Shown here: positions 15,831 to 24,318 of the stretch, piece by piece | Numbering within the stretch: the first letter of the stretch is position 1 | How the letters are laid out: every line of letters starts with the position of its first letter | From: an uncultured beta proteobacterium | GTDB taxonomy: Bacteria; Pseudomonadota; Gammaproteobacteria; Burkholderiales; SG8-41 | Direction of reading: 5' to 3' | Length of the DNA: 32,814 nt | NCBI GenBank assembly: GCA_903893565.1 | Contig: CAITMU010000160.1 | Span: 1-32,814, forward strand | The notes under the pieces: generated by a model | Told to the model about the DNA's origin: nothing | The model's input: only the letters and a program-made list of their open reading frames with translations | Database searches by the model: none | Translations under genes and position numbers: made by a program

Positions 15831-17106
15831 GCTTGACGTCTGGCTTTTCGCCAATCGAGTCGGCACATTGGCTCTGATTGATGGCCGATTGAACTTTTGC
15901 TACACACCGGGTTGGCTTTCACACCAAAATGCAGTCGCCTTGTCCGCCTCGCTGCCGCTGCAAGCAGAACCGTTCGACGACCGTAAATCGCGCCCGTTCT
16001 TTGCGGGTCTGCTGCCTGAAGGGCAGATGCGCCGACTGATTGCACAGCGGTTCCAGGTGTCTAACCAGAACGACTTTGCCTTGCTGGATCACATCGGCGG
16101 AGAATGCGCCGGAGCCGTTACCTTCCTTGATCCAGGGCAGGCCTTGCCTGCGACTCCTGGCAACGATGACGTTCAATGGTTGAGTGACGACGAAGTCGTT
16201 GCCATCCTCGATGAATTGCCACACCGCCCTATGCTGGCGGGCAAAGACGGTTTGCGACTTTCACTGGCAGGCGCTCAAGACAAGCTACCGGTGGTTTTTG
16301 ATGGTGCCTGTATCGGACTACCCCGGCACGGCACACCCAGCTCTCACATATTGAAACCCGCCATTCACGCCGTTCAAGATAGCGTGATCAACGAGGGGTT
16401 CTGTATGGCACTGGCTGAGGCCATGCGACTCAAACCAGCGAAATCAATAGTTCACCGGGTGCTGGATCGCTCAATTCTACTGGTCGAGCGCTATGACCGA
16501 CTGATTGATGCCCAAGGGCATCGACAACGTCTTCATCAAGAGGATTTCTGTCAGGCGCTGAGCGTCGTGCCTGAAATGAAATACCAGAATGAAGGGGGCC
16601 CGGACCTGGCCCAGTGCTTTGATCTTGTGCGCCGTGCGACGCGGCCCAGTGCACCGCAGATCCTGCGACTGCTCGACTACGTGATTTTCAATGCGCTGAT
16701 CGGCAATCATGATGCGCATGCCAAAAACTTTTCACTGCTCTATTCAGGCAAGGCCCCCGTTCTGGCACCGTTCTACGACACACTCTCAACAGCAGTGTAT
16801 CCAACCCTGACGCCAAAGATGGCGATGAAGATCGGAAGCAAATACAAGTTCAGCGAAGTCCAGGCCAGACATTGGGAGCAGTTCGCTCAAAGCCTCGGGC
16901 TTACCAAAGCGCAAGCCAGAAGGCGCATTTTGGAGATAGCCAGATCACTGCCCGCCACTGCGCGCAAGCTCCAGTCTGATCACGGACACGGTTTTTCTAG
17001 TAATGCCGTGGTTGAGCAAATCAATGTCTTGGTTGAGCAGCGCTGCGCTTTGACGATTCGGCGGCTCACCGATCCGACAGACGACGCAAAAGCTACTCCT
17101 GACTGA
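15820..17106 (+). CDS. hipA: HipA-type serine/threonine kinase toxin
   Basis: The 428-residue product has full HipA architecture. It has an N-terminal HipA_N domain (LDVWLFANRVGTLALIDGRL, then LPEGQMRRLIAQRF and HIGGECAGAVTF) followed by the kinase core. The Gly-rich loop with the autophosphorylated serine is RLSLAGAQDKLPV. The catalytic loop is GNHDAHAKNFSLL, and the metal-binding Asp lies in APFYDTLST. All key residues are present, so the toxin looks active. E. coli HipA phosphorylates the GltX active-site serine and triggers the stringent response and persistence; the target here is inferred. The ATG at 15820 is chosen because AAGGGG lies 6 nt upstream, and an ATG at 15814 is an alternative. 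Codons are GC-richer than in the flanking core genes, pointing to transfer. Confidence 0.92.
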   Translation: MAHELDVWLFANRVGTLALIDGRLNFCYTPGWLSHQNAVALSASLPLQAEPFDDRKSRPFFAGLLPEGQMRRLIAQRFQVSNQNDFALLDHIGGECAGAVTFLDPGQALPATPGNDDVQWLSDDEVVAILDELPHRPMLAGKDGLRLSLAGAQDKLPVVFDGACIGLPRHGTPSSHILKPAIHAVQDSVINEGFCMALAEAMRLKPAKSIVHRVLDRSILLVERYDRLIDAQGHRQRLHQEDFCQALSVVPEMKYQNEGGPDLAQCFDLVRRATRPSAPQILRLLDYVIFNALIGNHDAHAKNFSLLYSGKAPVLAPFYDTLSTAVYPTLTPKMAMKIGSKYKFSEVQARHWEQFAQSLGLTKAQARRRILEIARSLPATARKLQSDHGHGFSSNAVVEQINVLVEQRCALTIRRLTDPTDDAKATPD

Positions 17107-17108
17107 TT

Positions 17109-17266
17109 GCGGAGGCGGGTTTGATTTTCGTAAACAGGAATTGAATCAGGCGCGGTTTTATGGCGACCTTGGCAACGAATCGCTGTTGGCGGTGCTGCGA
17201 CGTATTGAAGGCCGTGGCGCTATCGACACGGCCTATGTAAGCGCTCTACGCGGCCACGTTTACTGA
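17109..17266 (+). pseudogene. Unidentified coding remnant (C-terminal fragment)
   Basis: Right after hipA, in another frame, a coding-like stretch reads GGGFDFRKQELNQARFYG, DLGNESLLAVLRRIEGRGAI, then DTAYVSALRGHVY and a stop. It has no start codon of its own and looks like the tail of a lost protein. I do not recognise the family. Its GC-rich codon use matches hipBA. Confidence 0.3.
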
Positions 17267-17432
17267 CGGCGTTGCCGGTTGTAAAGTTTCGGTGCGCAGC
17301 GGCAACTGCGCATCCACCCTGCTGGTGATAAAGACTAATACTTTGCGCCAATCCATTTTTCTTGTAGCGCCAATCTTGCAGCATGCGTACGCTGATACCC
17401 CATCGATTTGCCAGATCCTGTTCGCTGAGCAT
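17220..17432 (-). pseudogene. Excisionase/AlpA-like helix-turn-helix remnant
   Basis: The minus-strand frame starts MLSEQDLANRWGISVRMLQD, then WRYKKNG. This is the characteristic start of small MerR/AlpA-like helix-turn-helix proteins found on mobile elements. In relatives a conserved PRYxKLGRxVRYR-type strand and final helix follow; here the sequence changes abruptly to LAQSISLYHQQGG and unrelated residues. The gene was cut after about 27 codons, probably by recombination, and no frameshift restores the missing part. It marks mobile-element DNA at the end of the hip patch. Confidence 0.5.
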
Positions 17433-17783
17433 GGGGGTTATGTCTTGAGTTTTTTGGGCTTACATGGTGATCGCTGTTGGTCAGAAAAACAGTGACGTGC
17501 TGTACTCTCACCCCCTGAGTAGCGCTCACGAGCCTGGGATTGGGATGCGTTTTGACGCGAAGGCAGTGACGGATTAGCTATGGCGTCAGTTCAGCGCGTC
17601 TAACCCTTGGGTCAGAAGCTCTGCCTTTTGGGGCGATACGCAATCACTCCAAGCCAAATTTCCAAAAAATGGGACAATTATTTAAAATATTAAAAAATTC
17701 CCTTAATTTAATACTACGATGGCCAAAGCATGTTATAAGGGCCTTTAAACTTAATTATTTGTTATTTTTCTTCTTCTCAGACC
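17433..17783. other. Intergenic stretch, transition from GC-rich island to AT-rich core
   Basis: About 350 bp without a credible gene. The left half is GC-rich and resembles the remnant-containing island. From about 17650 the DNA becomes strongly AT-rich, with runs of A and T. The promoter of the following TonB-system genes may lie there, but no clear boxes were found. Confidence 0.4.
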
Positions 17784-18107
17784 ATGATAAGTTTGCGCAG
17801 TTTAAATCATCAACATTTATGGCGACAGTGGATCACTCGACTGGTGTTGTTGAGCTTTTTGGGCCTGTATTTGGTTTGCCTATTACCCCACACGCATCTT
17901 CAAAGCCAAGCGCCCCAAGACTGCACTATCTGTTATTGCATTGCCAGTCTATCGCATTCCAATCTTGATTCACCACCTGTAGAAATACCCTGGGCCGTCA
18001 TTCTTTTAGGGTTATTGTTTTTTGTAACGACCATCAATTCGACCCTTTTTACGCCTAACCGTTTCATTCTTTTCAAGCCCTCCCGCGCCCCTCCCGTCCT
18101 GTATTAA
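17784..18107 (+). CDS. Small Cys/His membrane protein ahead of a TonB-dependent receptor (DUF2946-like)
   Basis: A 107-residue protein with an N-terminal hydrophobic segment (LVLLSFLGLYLVCLLP), then a His/Cys-rich patch PHTHLQSQAPQDCTICYCI. A second hydrophobic helix follows (IPWAVILLGLLFFVTTI), and the end is PSRAPPVLY. The layout of first helix, HxH and CxxC-type cluster, second helix and terminal RAPP resembles DUF2946-type proteins often found beside TonB receptor genes. The family match is by pattern and is tentative. The cluster could bind a metal such as copper or zinc. It lies 157 bp upstream of the receptor gene on the same strand. No strong ribosome site precedes the ATG. Confidence 0.5.
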   Translation: MISLRSLNHQHLWRQWITRLVLLSFLGLYLVCLLPHTHLQSQAPQDCTICYCIASLSHSNLDSPPVEIPWAVILLGLLFFVTTINSTLFTPNRFILFKPSRAPPVLY

Positions 18108-18264
18108 ATCTTACATCGGCCCTCAGGTCCTGCCTTAGCCATTCACCCTGCTCTAGAACCGATCCGTCTGCATTCATCGACCGTTTTGATGCAGATAGAC
18201 TTAGGGCTGGGGCTTTCCTGAAATTTTTTCATTATCTCCGATCAGATAAATTCAGGTTACTTGC

Positions 18265-20721
18265 ATGAAAAAACCAGTTGTATTTTTTGGGGCAATGCTT
18301 TTTGCCCTTAGTTTTCTTTGTCTTCCAGTCAGGGCGCAATCTGCTTTGGATCCATTGCCCAAGACTCGAATACAGAATGTGTGCGCTGATGATGATAAAT
18401 CCACAAATTGCCAATGGCATCAACCCCTTGCTATACAAGGCTTGATCAAAGATAGCTTAGGGCTTCCTCTGGATCGGGTCAATGTGCTTTTGCGTTCATC
18501 CGATGGCATCATTATTAGCACTACAAAGAGCGAACCCAATGGCCAGTTTACATTCAAACCCTCTGCGCTAGGCACCTATGCCGTGATAGCTGAAAAAAAT
18601 GAATTTGAATCGGCGGTGGTTATCGTCACCGTCATTGAAAATTCACCCACTGTCACTGAATTAACGCTAGCACCGCAAAAAGCCCTAGAAGTGGCTCTTA
18701 GTGCAACCCGTATCGCCCCTCCCCGCAACGCCTTATCGCCCACCAGTAGTAACAGTCAATATAGTTTTCGGCAGGACGACATCCAAGCCCAGGCAAAGGG
18801 AGACAATGCCACGATGAATGACTTATTACTGCATGCTCCAGGGGTAATTGAAGACAATTTTGGACAAATCCATATTCGTGGCGATCATGGCAATATTCAA
18901 TATCGAATTAATGGCATCGTATTGCCTGACGGAGTTAGTGGCTTTGGTTCAGCCCTAGACATCCGATTTGCAAGTCGTATTAACTTACTGACTGGCGCCC
19001 TTCCAGCTCAATACGGTTATCACACAGCCGGTGTCGTTGAAATTGAAACAAAGTCTAATTACGACAATGGGGGCCGTGTGGGCATTTCTACCGGCAGTCA
19101 CGGTGAAATCAAACCGACCCTAGAAAAAAGTGGTCGCATCGGCGCCTTAAACTATTATCTTAATGCGTCTTGGCTTCAAAATAATATCGGATTAGATAAT
19201 CCCACCGCCTCTGCTAATGCCTTACATGACCGCACCAATCAATCACGTGGCTTTGCATTCTTATCGATGCATCCTTCTACCGATAGCCAATTAAGCCTCA
19301 TCATGGGCGGCTATGACGGGCGATATCAGATTCCGAATCAATCCAATCTAACCCCTGATCCGCAATCCTTGGGATACACCACAAGTAATGGCAATAGCAG
19401 CTTTAATGGGGTATTAAATGAAAATCAACGAGAAGTGAGCCAATACTCCCTACTGGCTTTAAAAGGTAACCTAAGCCCCATTTCCGACTACCAAGTATCT
19501 GTCTTTCAGCGCTATTCCAGCTTGATCTTTACCCCCGATTGGCAGGCAGATCCTTTATATATTGGTTCTGCGTCTAAAATTTTTAAAAGCCATACGACTC
19601 GAGGCCTGCAAGCCGATATCAATTATCTTTGGGGTGAGGATCATTCCCTCAAAAGTGGTATTTTTTTTAGTAACGAGAGCATCATCAGCCAATCCTCATC
19701 CAGTGTTTTTCCCGTCAATACGGCCGGCCAAGTAACAGGTTCCCTTTTCACTATTTTAGACAGCAACCCCAAAAGTGGAAATCGTCTAACAGGCCTTTAT
19801 ATACAAGACGAATGGAAAGCTCACCCCCGATGGGTCATCAATTACGGCTTGCGCCTAGACATATTAAACGCTTACGTCAAAGACACTCAAATCAGTCCCA
19901 GGCTTGGCGCCATCTATCACTGGGATTCCAAAACCCACATTCACGCCTCTTACGCGCGCTACTTCACACCCCCTCCAACTGAACTCGTGTCATCGAAAAC
20001 TTTAGGGTTATTTTCAGGCACTTCTATGGCCACTCCCATTAACAAAAACGATTCGGTACTGGCTGAAAAAGACAATTATTACGAAATTGGCATTACCCAC
20101 CAACCCTCTTCCGCTATGAGCCTAGGCCTCAATGGCTATTACAAAGATGCCAAGAACCTGTTGGATGAAGGTCAATTTGGTCCAGCCCCCATCATGACAC
20201 CCTTTAATTATCAACAGGGTCGAATTTTTGGTCTCGAAGGTAGCCTTAATTATAAAAAAGGGGACGTAGACCATTACTTAAATATCTCCCGATCCTCCTG
20301 CCTGGCACGCAATATTATTTCCTCACAAGCCAATTCTGGATTTCAGACCACTGAGCTGTCTTTCATACAAAATCATTGGGTCCACTGTGATCATGACCAA
20401 AAATACGCAGCCTCTGCCGGCTCCTCTTATCGATGGCATAACACCCGTTACAGTGCCGATGCGCTGTTTGGTTCTGGACTTCGAAAAACGGATACTAATG
20501 GCACCCCGAATGGTGACACCCTAGGCAGATATTTAAGATTTAATGTCTCCGCCGTACGCCGCATCAAAAATGACTATCTGGAAAATATGGAAGTTCGTTT
20601 CTCTATTATTAACCTCTTTGACCGAGTCTACGAGTTGCGCGATGGCACCGGAATCGGCGTGGGCCCTCCAGCCTTCATTCTACGACGATCCCTTTACGCT
20701 GGAATCAGTAAATCATTTTAA
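18265..20721 (+). CDS. TonB-dependent outer-membrane receptor with N-terminal carboxypeptidase-regulatory-like domain
   Basis: The 818-residue protein has a signal peptide (MKKPVVFFGAMLFALSFLCL, then PVRAQS). Next is a CarboxypepD_reg-like Ig domain (about residues 60-135: IQGLIKDSLGLPLDRVNVLL, NGQFTFKPSALGTYAVIAEK). The plug domain follows (about 160-270: MNDLLLHAPGVIEDNFG, IHIRGDHGNIQYRINGIVL, PAQYGYHTAGVVEIETKS). A long beta-barrel ends RRSLYAGISKSF, with the C-terminal Phe needed for BAM recognition. Such receptors import scarce ligands across the outer membrane using TonB energy. The ligand is unknown. A Cys/His-rich stretch near the N terminus (CADDDKSTNCQWH) and the small Cys/His protein upstream hint at a metal. 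The gene is followed after 22 bp by its own exbB-exbD-tonB, so the system appears self-sufficient. Confidence 0.88.
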   Translation: MKKPVVFFGAMLFALSFLCLPVRAQSALDPLPKTRIQNVCADDDKSTNCQWHQPLAIQGLIKDSLGLPLDRVNVLLRSSDGIIISTTKSEPNGQFTFKPSALGTYAVIAEKNEFESAVVIVTVIENSPTVTELTLAPQKALEVALSATRIAPPRNALSPTSSNSQYSFRQDDIQAQAKGDNATMNDLLLHAPGVIEDNFGQIHIRGDHGNIQYRINGIVLPDGVSGFGSALDIRFASRINLLTGALPAQYGYHTAGVVEIETKSNYDNGGRVGISTGSHGEIKPTLEKSGRIGALNYYLNASWLQNNIGLDNPTASANALHDRTNQSRGFAFLSMHPSTDSQLSLIMGGYDGRYQIPNQSNLTPDPQSLGYTTSNGNSSFNGVLNENQREVSQYSLLALKGNLSPISDYQVSVFQRYSSLIFTPDWQADPLYIGSASKIFKSHTTRGLQADINYLWGEDHSLKSGIFFSNESIISQSSSSVFPVNTAGQVTGSLFTILDSNPKSGNRLTGLYIQDEWKAHPRWVINYGLRLDILNAYVKDTQISPRLGAIYHWDSKTHIHASYARYFTPPPTELVSSKTLGLFSGTSMATPINKNDSVLAEKDNYYEIGITHQPSSAMSLGLNGYYKDAKNLLDEGQFGPAPIMTPFNYQQGRIFGLEGSLNYKKGDVDHYLNISRSSCLARNIISSQANSGFQTTELSFIQNHWVHCDHDQKYAASAGSSYRWHNTRYSADALFGSGLRKTDTNGTPNGDTLGRYLRFNVSAVRRIKNDYLENMEVRFSIINLFDRVYELRDGTGIGVGPPAFILRRSLYAGISKSF

Positions 20722-20743
20722 AATCTAAAGGACAGAACCCATA

Positions 20744-21385
20744 ATGAAAGACCTACAAGAAGCCTTAATAGCCCTACAGTTAGGTGGATCAATGATCTAC
20801 CCATTGGTTTTTTTAACACTACTGGCTTTAGTGCTCACTCTCGATAGAATTTATGTCTACTGGCGCTACGTTAGGCTTCCTACATCATTGTTAGAACTCA
20901 TAGAAAATCATGATTTTGATTGGTCTACAGTCTCACAAAACGTTAAAGCGTTAGGTCCGAAAAATTATTATCACCAATTTTTCTCAATCATCATTAGCAA
21001 TCACCAAAAGCCCTCATGGTGGGTCAGTTCTCGGGCAGCCGACGAGGCTCAAGTGATTGAAAAAGCGTTAAGCCGAGGACTATGGCTACTGGAAACCACA
21101 GTGACAGCGGCCCCATTACTCGGCCTGCTAGGAACCATTACTGGCATGATGCATTCCTTTAATCTGATTGGTGCGGGTGGAATCGTCGATCCTACTGGTG
21201 TCACAGGCGGCGTTGCTCAGGCACTAATTGCCACGGCCATGGGACTTTTGATTGCTCTATTAGCCCTTTTTGCTTTTAACTATTTTTCTCGCCTCCAGGC
21301 CCAAACCTTAGATGACATGGAACGACTAGGCACCCGGCTTATAGACAATATTCGATTACTCGAAGTCTCAGACCGCAAGGGTTAA
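20744..21385 (+). CDS. exbB: ExbB/TolQ/MotA-type proton-channel protein
   Basis: A 213-residue inner-membrane protein with three hydrophobic segments: SMIYPLVFLTLLALVLTLDR near residue 20, TAAPLLGLLGTITGMM near 125, and ATAMGLLIALLALFAFNYF near 165. The last two carry the conserved MotA/TolQ/ExbB signature (LLETTVTAAPLLGLLGTITG and GVAQALIATAMGLLIAL). With ExbD it forms the proton-driven motor that energises TonB. A short AAGGA precedes the ATG. The gene sits 22 bp after the receptor gene and 1 bp before exbD, so it belongs to the receptor operon. Confidence 0.9.
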   Translation: MKDLQEALIALQLGGSMIYPLVFLTLLALVLTLDRIYVYWRYVRLPTSLLELIENHDFDWSTVSQNVKALGPKNYYHQFFSIIISNHQKPSWWVSSRAADEAQVIEKALSRGLWLLETTVTAAPLLGLLGTITGMMHSFNLIGAGGIVDPTGVTGGVAQALIATAMGLLIALLALFAFNYFSRLQAQTLDDMERLGTRLIDNIRLLEVSDRKG

Positions 21386-21386
21386 C

Positions 21387-21815
21387 ATGAAGCGACGTCA
21401 ATCCCGACAAGCTAAGAAAGGACGCATAGAAATCATTCCTATGATTGACGTGATGTTTTTCTTATTGGCCACTTTTATGCTGGCCTCACTATCCTTACAA
21501 AACCTACATTCCTTACCGGTCAATTTGCCCTCCGGTAAGGCTGGCGCTTTGCAAACCCACGACACCATCACATTAACAGTGACTGCGGATAGCCGCCTTT
21601 TATTAAACGACATCCCCGTAACCCTACAAACCCTTAGCACCAATCTTAAACCCTTATTTAAACAACTCAATGAAAAACAACCCGACTCACCTTCAAACCA
21701 TAAAATTGTGCTCTCCGCCGATAGCGCAGCACCCCATGGACTGACTGTACAAGCCATGCTTAAAGCCCGAGAAGCCGGTGCCACCCAATTTCTCATTGCC
21801 ATTAAGCATGAATAG
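21387..21815 (+). CDS. exbD: ExbD/TolR-type protein
   Basis: A 142-residue protein with one transmembrane helix near the N terminus, IEIIPMIDVMFFLLATFMLA, which includes the conserved proton-relay Asp (PMIDVMF). A periplasmic domain follows (ITLTVTADSRLLLNDIPVTL and HKIVLSADSAAPHGLTVQAM). This is the standard ExbD/TolR architecture and length. AAGGG lies 6 nt before the ATG. Only 1 bp separates it from exbB, and the tonB start codon overlaps its end by 8 nt, indicating strong translational coupling in the operon. Confidence 0.9.
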   Translation: MKRRQSRQAKKGRIEIIPMIDVMFFLLATFMLASLSLQNLHSLPVNLPSGKAGALQTHDTITLTVTADSRLLLNDIPVTLQTLSTNLKPLFKQLNEKQPDSPSNHKIVLSADSAAPHGLTVQAMLKAREAGATQFLIAIKHE

Positions 21816-22536
21816 CAGTCTTCATGACATCAACGGTTCCCATAAAGATTGGGATCGACCGCTGCAACGCTTACCTTTAACAATCGGTTTAGCTTTTAAT
21901 GTCGCTTTGGCACTGCTTTGGTTTTTTGGTCATCTTTTAAATCATCCTGTGATTGTAGAAGACAGCAAGCCTATAGAAGCTGAATTTATTGAACTTAATG
22001 AAGCGAAGAAATCCATCGCACTAGAACCTAAAGTAGAAAAAATAGTTCCTCTGTCCAGCCCCATATCCGCAGCACCATCTACCCCGATACAAACGCCAAC
22101 GCCTCCTTCTGACATTCCTGTGGTCAGCGCCCCTATCAGCGCCCCTATCGACAAATCCCCCGAACCGACAAAATCTACTGAGCCCATGCCCCCCGCTGCC
22201 ATCACCAAAAGTGAAACGCCTCCTACCAAAAACACGCCAATCAAAAACACTCTACTGAGTGGAGGCCATACCGGCGCACAAAAATTAATTAGCCCTAACC
22301 CGAGCATCGATGAGTTTTGTGACAAACCATTCAAGTATATTTTGTCCGTACGCTTTCATATCGGTATCGATGGCATTGCTAATCTTGACATCATCACGCC
22401 AAGTCCTAATTTAAAGTTAAATCGGTCCATTTTGGAACAACTAAAAAAGTGGCGTTTTTTCCCTGCAATGAGCGAAGGAAAACCAATTGCCTCTGATTTA
22501 GATATTAATTTTCCCCTGACTTGTTCTGTGAATTAA
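21808..22536 (+). CDS. tonB: TonB energy-transducer protein
   Basis: A 242-residue protein with an N-terminal transmembrane anchor (LTIGLAFNVALALLWFFGHL). A long Pro/Ser/Thr/Lys-rich periplasmic spacer (about residues 60-150: PTPPSDIPVVSAPISAPIDK and similar) comes next. The C-terminal TonB domain is FKYILSVRFHIGIDGIANLD, SILEQLKKWRFFPAM. The C terminus ends SDLDINFPLTCSVN. TonB spans the periplasm and pulls on the TonB box of the receptor. The ATG at 21808 lies inside the end of exbD. The final gene of the receptor-exbB-exbD-tonB unit, it makes this a dedicated rather than shared energiser. Two Cys residues in the C-terminal domain (DEFCDKPF, LTCSVN) could form a disulfide. Confidence 0.85.
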   Translation: MNSSLHDINGSHKDWDRPLQRLPLTIGLAFNVALALLWFFGHLLNHPVIVEDSKPIEAEFIELNEAKKSIALEPKVEKIVPLSSPISAAPSTPIQTPTPPSDIPVVSAPISAPIDKSPEPTKSTEPMPPAAITKSETPPTKNTPIKNTLLSGGHTGAQKLISPNPSIDEFCDKPFKYILSVRFHIGIDGIANLDIITPSPNLKLNRSILEQLKKWRFFPAMSEGKPIASDLDINFPLTCSVN

Positions 22537-23092
22537 AATTTATTATTTTTTTCATTGAGCAAAAAAATACAATCTGCCGATTCATTAGAAAAAAATAATC
22601 TTTTTATATTAAGGTTTTATTTTTTAGCCAAATTAGCGGATTTGACCACCTGAATTTATGATCATAAAGTGTCTTATATCCAAGGAAAGATTACACGAAA
22701 AATGGAAAGTGTCAGGTGAACGCGGCATCTCACCAGAAGAAAACAAAGGATATTAGTTTTCACTTTTCATCAGACTTTTTTTAGTTTTTTAGATCCTTTG
22801 ATTGGACCTGATCGAAAATAGAGTTGATGGCTTCATCGCCACAACAAAGCATTAAACAAAAAACCTGCCGTTTTAATCAAAACCACTCTCGATTGAGTGG
22901 TTAGCTTGTCTTATCTTAGTGTGATGAGAGCGATTACATGATGGAGTGCATTGATTGAGCCCCTCATTGGGTCCTAGATTACGCTCCTCCCTCCCCCTCC
23001 CCCTTACCATGCATGCATGCATTTCCAATGGTCGAGACCCCGTTGATTGCGGCCCAGACTCGATTGCATTGAAATGGGACACAATACATCCA
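22537..23092. other. Intergenic stretch with hairpin, pyrimidine tract and ATGC repeat
   Basis: About 555 bp between two convergent units. A perfect 8-bp stem AACCACTC/GAGTGGTT (22881-22902, 6-nt loop) lacks a clear T tail. A 22-nt pure pyrimidine tract occupies 22984-23005, and ATGCATGCATGCAT lies at 23009-23022. Small open frames on both strands have no support. No gene is assigned. Confidence 0.5.
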
Positions 23093-24076
23093 CTAATCGA
23101 GCTTAATCGCGGCCGCCTTGACCACTTTACCCCACTTAGTCATCTCACTTTTTAGGTGCGCTTGAAAAGCGGCAGGGTTTTTATCCGCCACTTCAGCGCC
23201 CAGTAAATTCACGCGCTCCCGAGTCGCGGGTTCTTTCAAACTTTGGGAAATTTGTTGATGGAGTTGATTAACAATTAACTCCGAGGTCTGCGCAGGCGCC
23301 AGCAATCCATACCATGCCGTTATCTCATAGCCCGGTATCCCAGACTCGCTCAAAGTGGGCACTTCTGGTAACTGGGGTTGTCGTTGAACACTACTGACTG
23401 CAATAGCGCGCAATCTCCCACTTTTAATGGCCCCTAAGGCGGTGGAGACATTATCGAAAATCAAGGGCACTTGACCACCGATAACGTCGTTATGTGCCGG
23501 ACTCATTCCCTTATAGGGAATATGATTAAGTTTTACCCCCGCCATCATATTAACCAGTTCACCCGCCAGATGGGAAGAGGTGCCATTGCCTGCAGAAGCA
23601 AAGTTTAGACCTCGCGGTTCTTTTCGAATCAGTTGCAACAATTGCTGCAATGTTTTAGCCGGCACATTCGGATGAAGCACAATCACGTGCGCGGCTTCAG
23701 CAAATTGACATACCGGCGAAAAATCACTGATCAAGTTATAGCTAAGATTTTTGTATAAACTGGGATTTACCGCAATAGAAAAAGACGGCAGATAGAGGGT
23801 GTATCCATCGGGTGAGGATTTGGCAACCACATCAGCACCGATATTTCCGGTAGCACCCGGGCGCAAATCAACCACGACCGGTTGCCCCCACGCTGCATTT
23901 AGAAACTGACCAATCAAACGGGCAAACAAATCACCAGGTCCCCCAGCAGCAAAACCCACCACAATCCGTATCGGTTTGGTTGGGTAAGAAAGTGCTGCCT
24001 TCGCCTGAGAACTTAACGAAACCACCCCTCCCAGACAAAGGCTTAATAAAAGACTCTTCATTGACTGTTTTCTCAA
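23093..24076 (-). CDS. Bug-family (TctC-type) periplasmic solute-binding protein
   Basis: The 327-residue product has a signal peptide (MKSLLLSLCLGGVVSLSSQA, KAALS) and then the diagnostic Bug start YPTKPIRIVVGFAAGGPGDL. The ligand-loop motifs LRPGATGNIGADVVAKSSPDG and NFASAGNGTSSHLAGELVNM, and HIPYKGMSPAHNDVIGGQV, are all present. Length is normal. Bug proteins bind carboxylated or amide solutes in the periplasm, often as orphans without TctAB membrane genes, as here. The ligand is unknown. The longest frame starts at a TTG (24076) with GGAG 9 nt upstream. An ATG at 24061 is the alternative and fits the signal peptide more tightly. The family is greatly expanded in betaproteobacteria, supporting that assignment for the host. 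Confidence 0.9.
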   Translation of the reverse strand: MRKQSMKSLLLSLCLGGVVSLSSQAKAALSYPTKPIRIVVGFAAGGPGDLFARLIGQFLNAAWGQPVVVDLRPGATGNIGADVVAKSSPDGYTLYLPSFSIAVNPSLYKNLSYNLISDFSPVCQFAEAAHVIVLHPNVPAKTLQQLLQLIRKEPRGLNFASAGNGTSSHLAGELVNMMAGVKLNHIPYKGMSPAHNDVIGGQVPLIFDNVSTALGAIKSGRLRAIAVSSVQRQPQLPEVPTLSESGIPGYEITAWYGLLAPAQTSELIVNQLHQQISQSLKEPATRERVNLLGAEVADKNPAAFQAHLKSEMTKWGKVVKAAAIKLD

Positions 24077-24318
24077 TTGTCGCGGCTCCCCATGGATAAT
24101 CTACCGATAAGCTGTCATTAATATAGAACCGATAGCTGATAAGCCGGCAGTGTAGAGCATATCCCTGTGACTCGCAAAAAACCCCCGAATTTCACCGTCT
24201 TAAAAAACACACACCCAACTATCTGTCTTTGATTGAATTAAAAAATACCTTACAAGACAAAAATTGCAAAGATGCCTAAAATCAGTACATTGTCCCCATC
24301 CAAAGCGTTGCTCAATCC

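Noticed and set aside
15396..16045. Long minus-strand open frames across hipBA
   Set aside because: They are antisense shadows of hipB and hipA in GC-rich codons; the plus-strand genes have clear domains.
22873..23155. Small overlapping frames on both strands between tonB and the Bug gene
   Set aside because: They cover the pyrimidine tract and ATGC repeat, have biased composition and show no family features.
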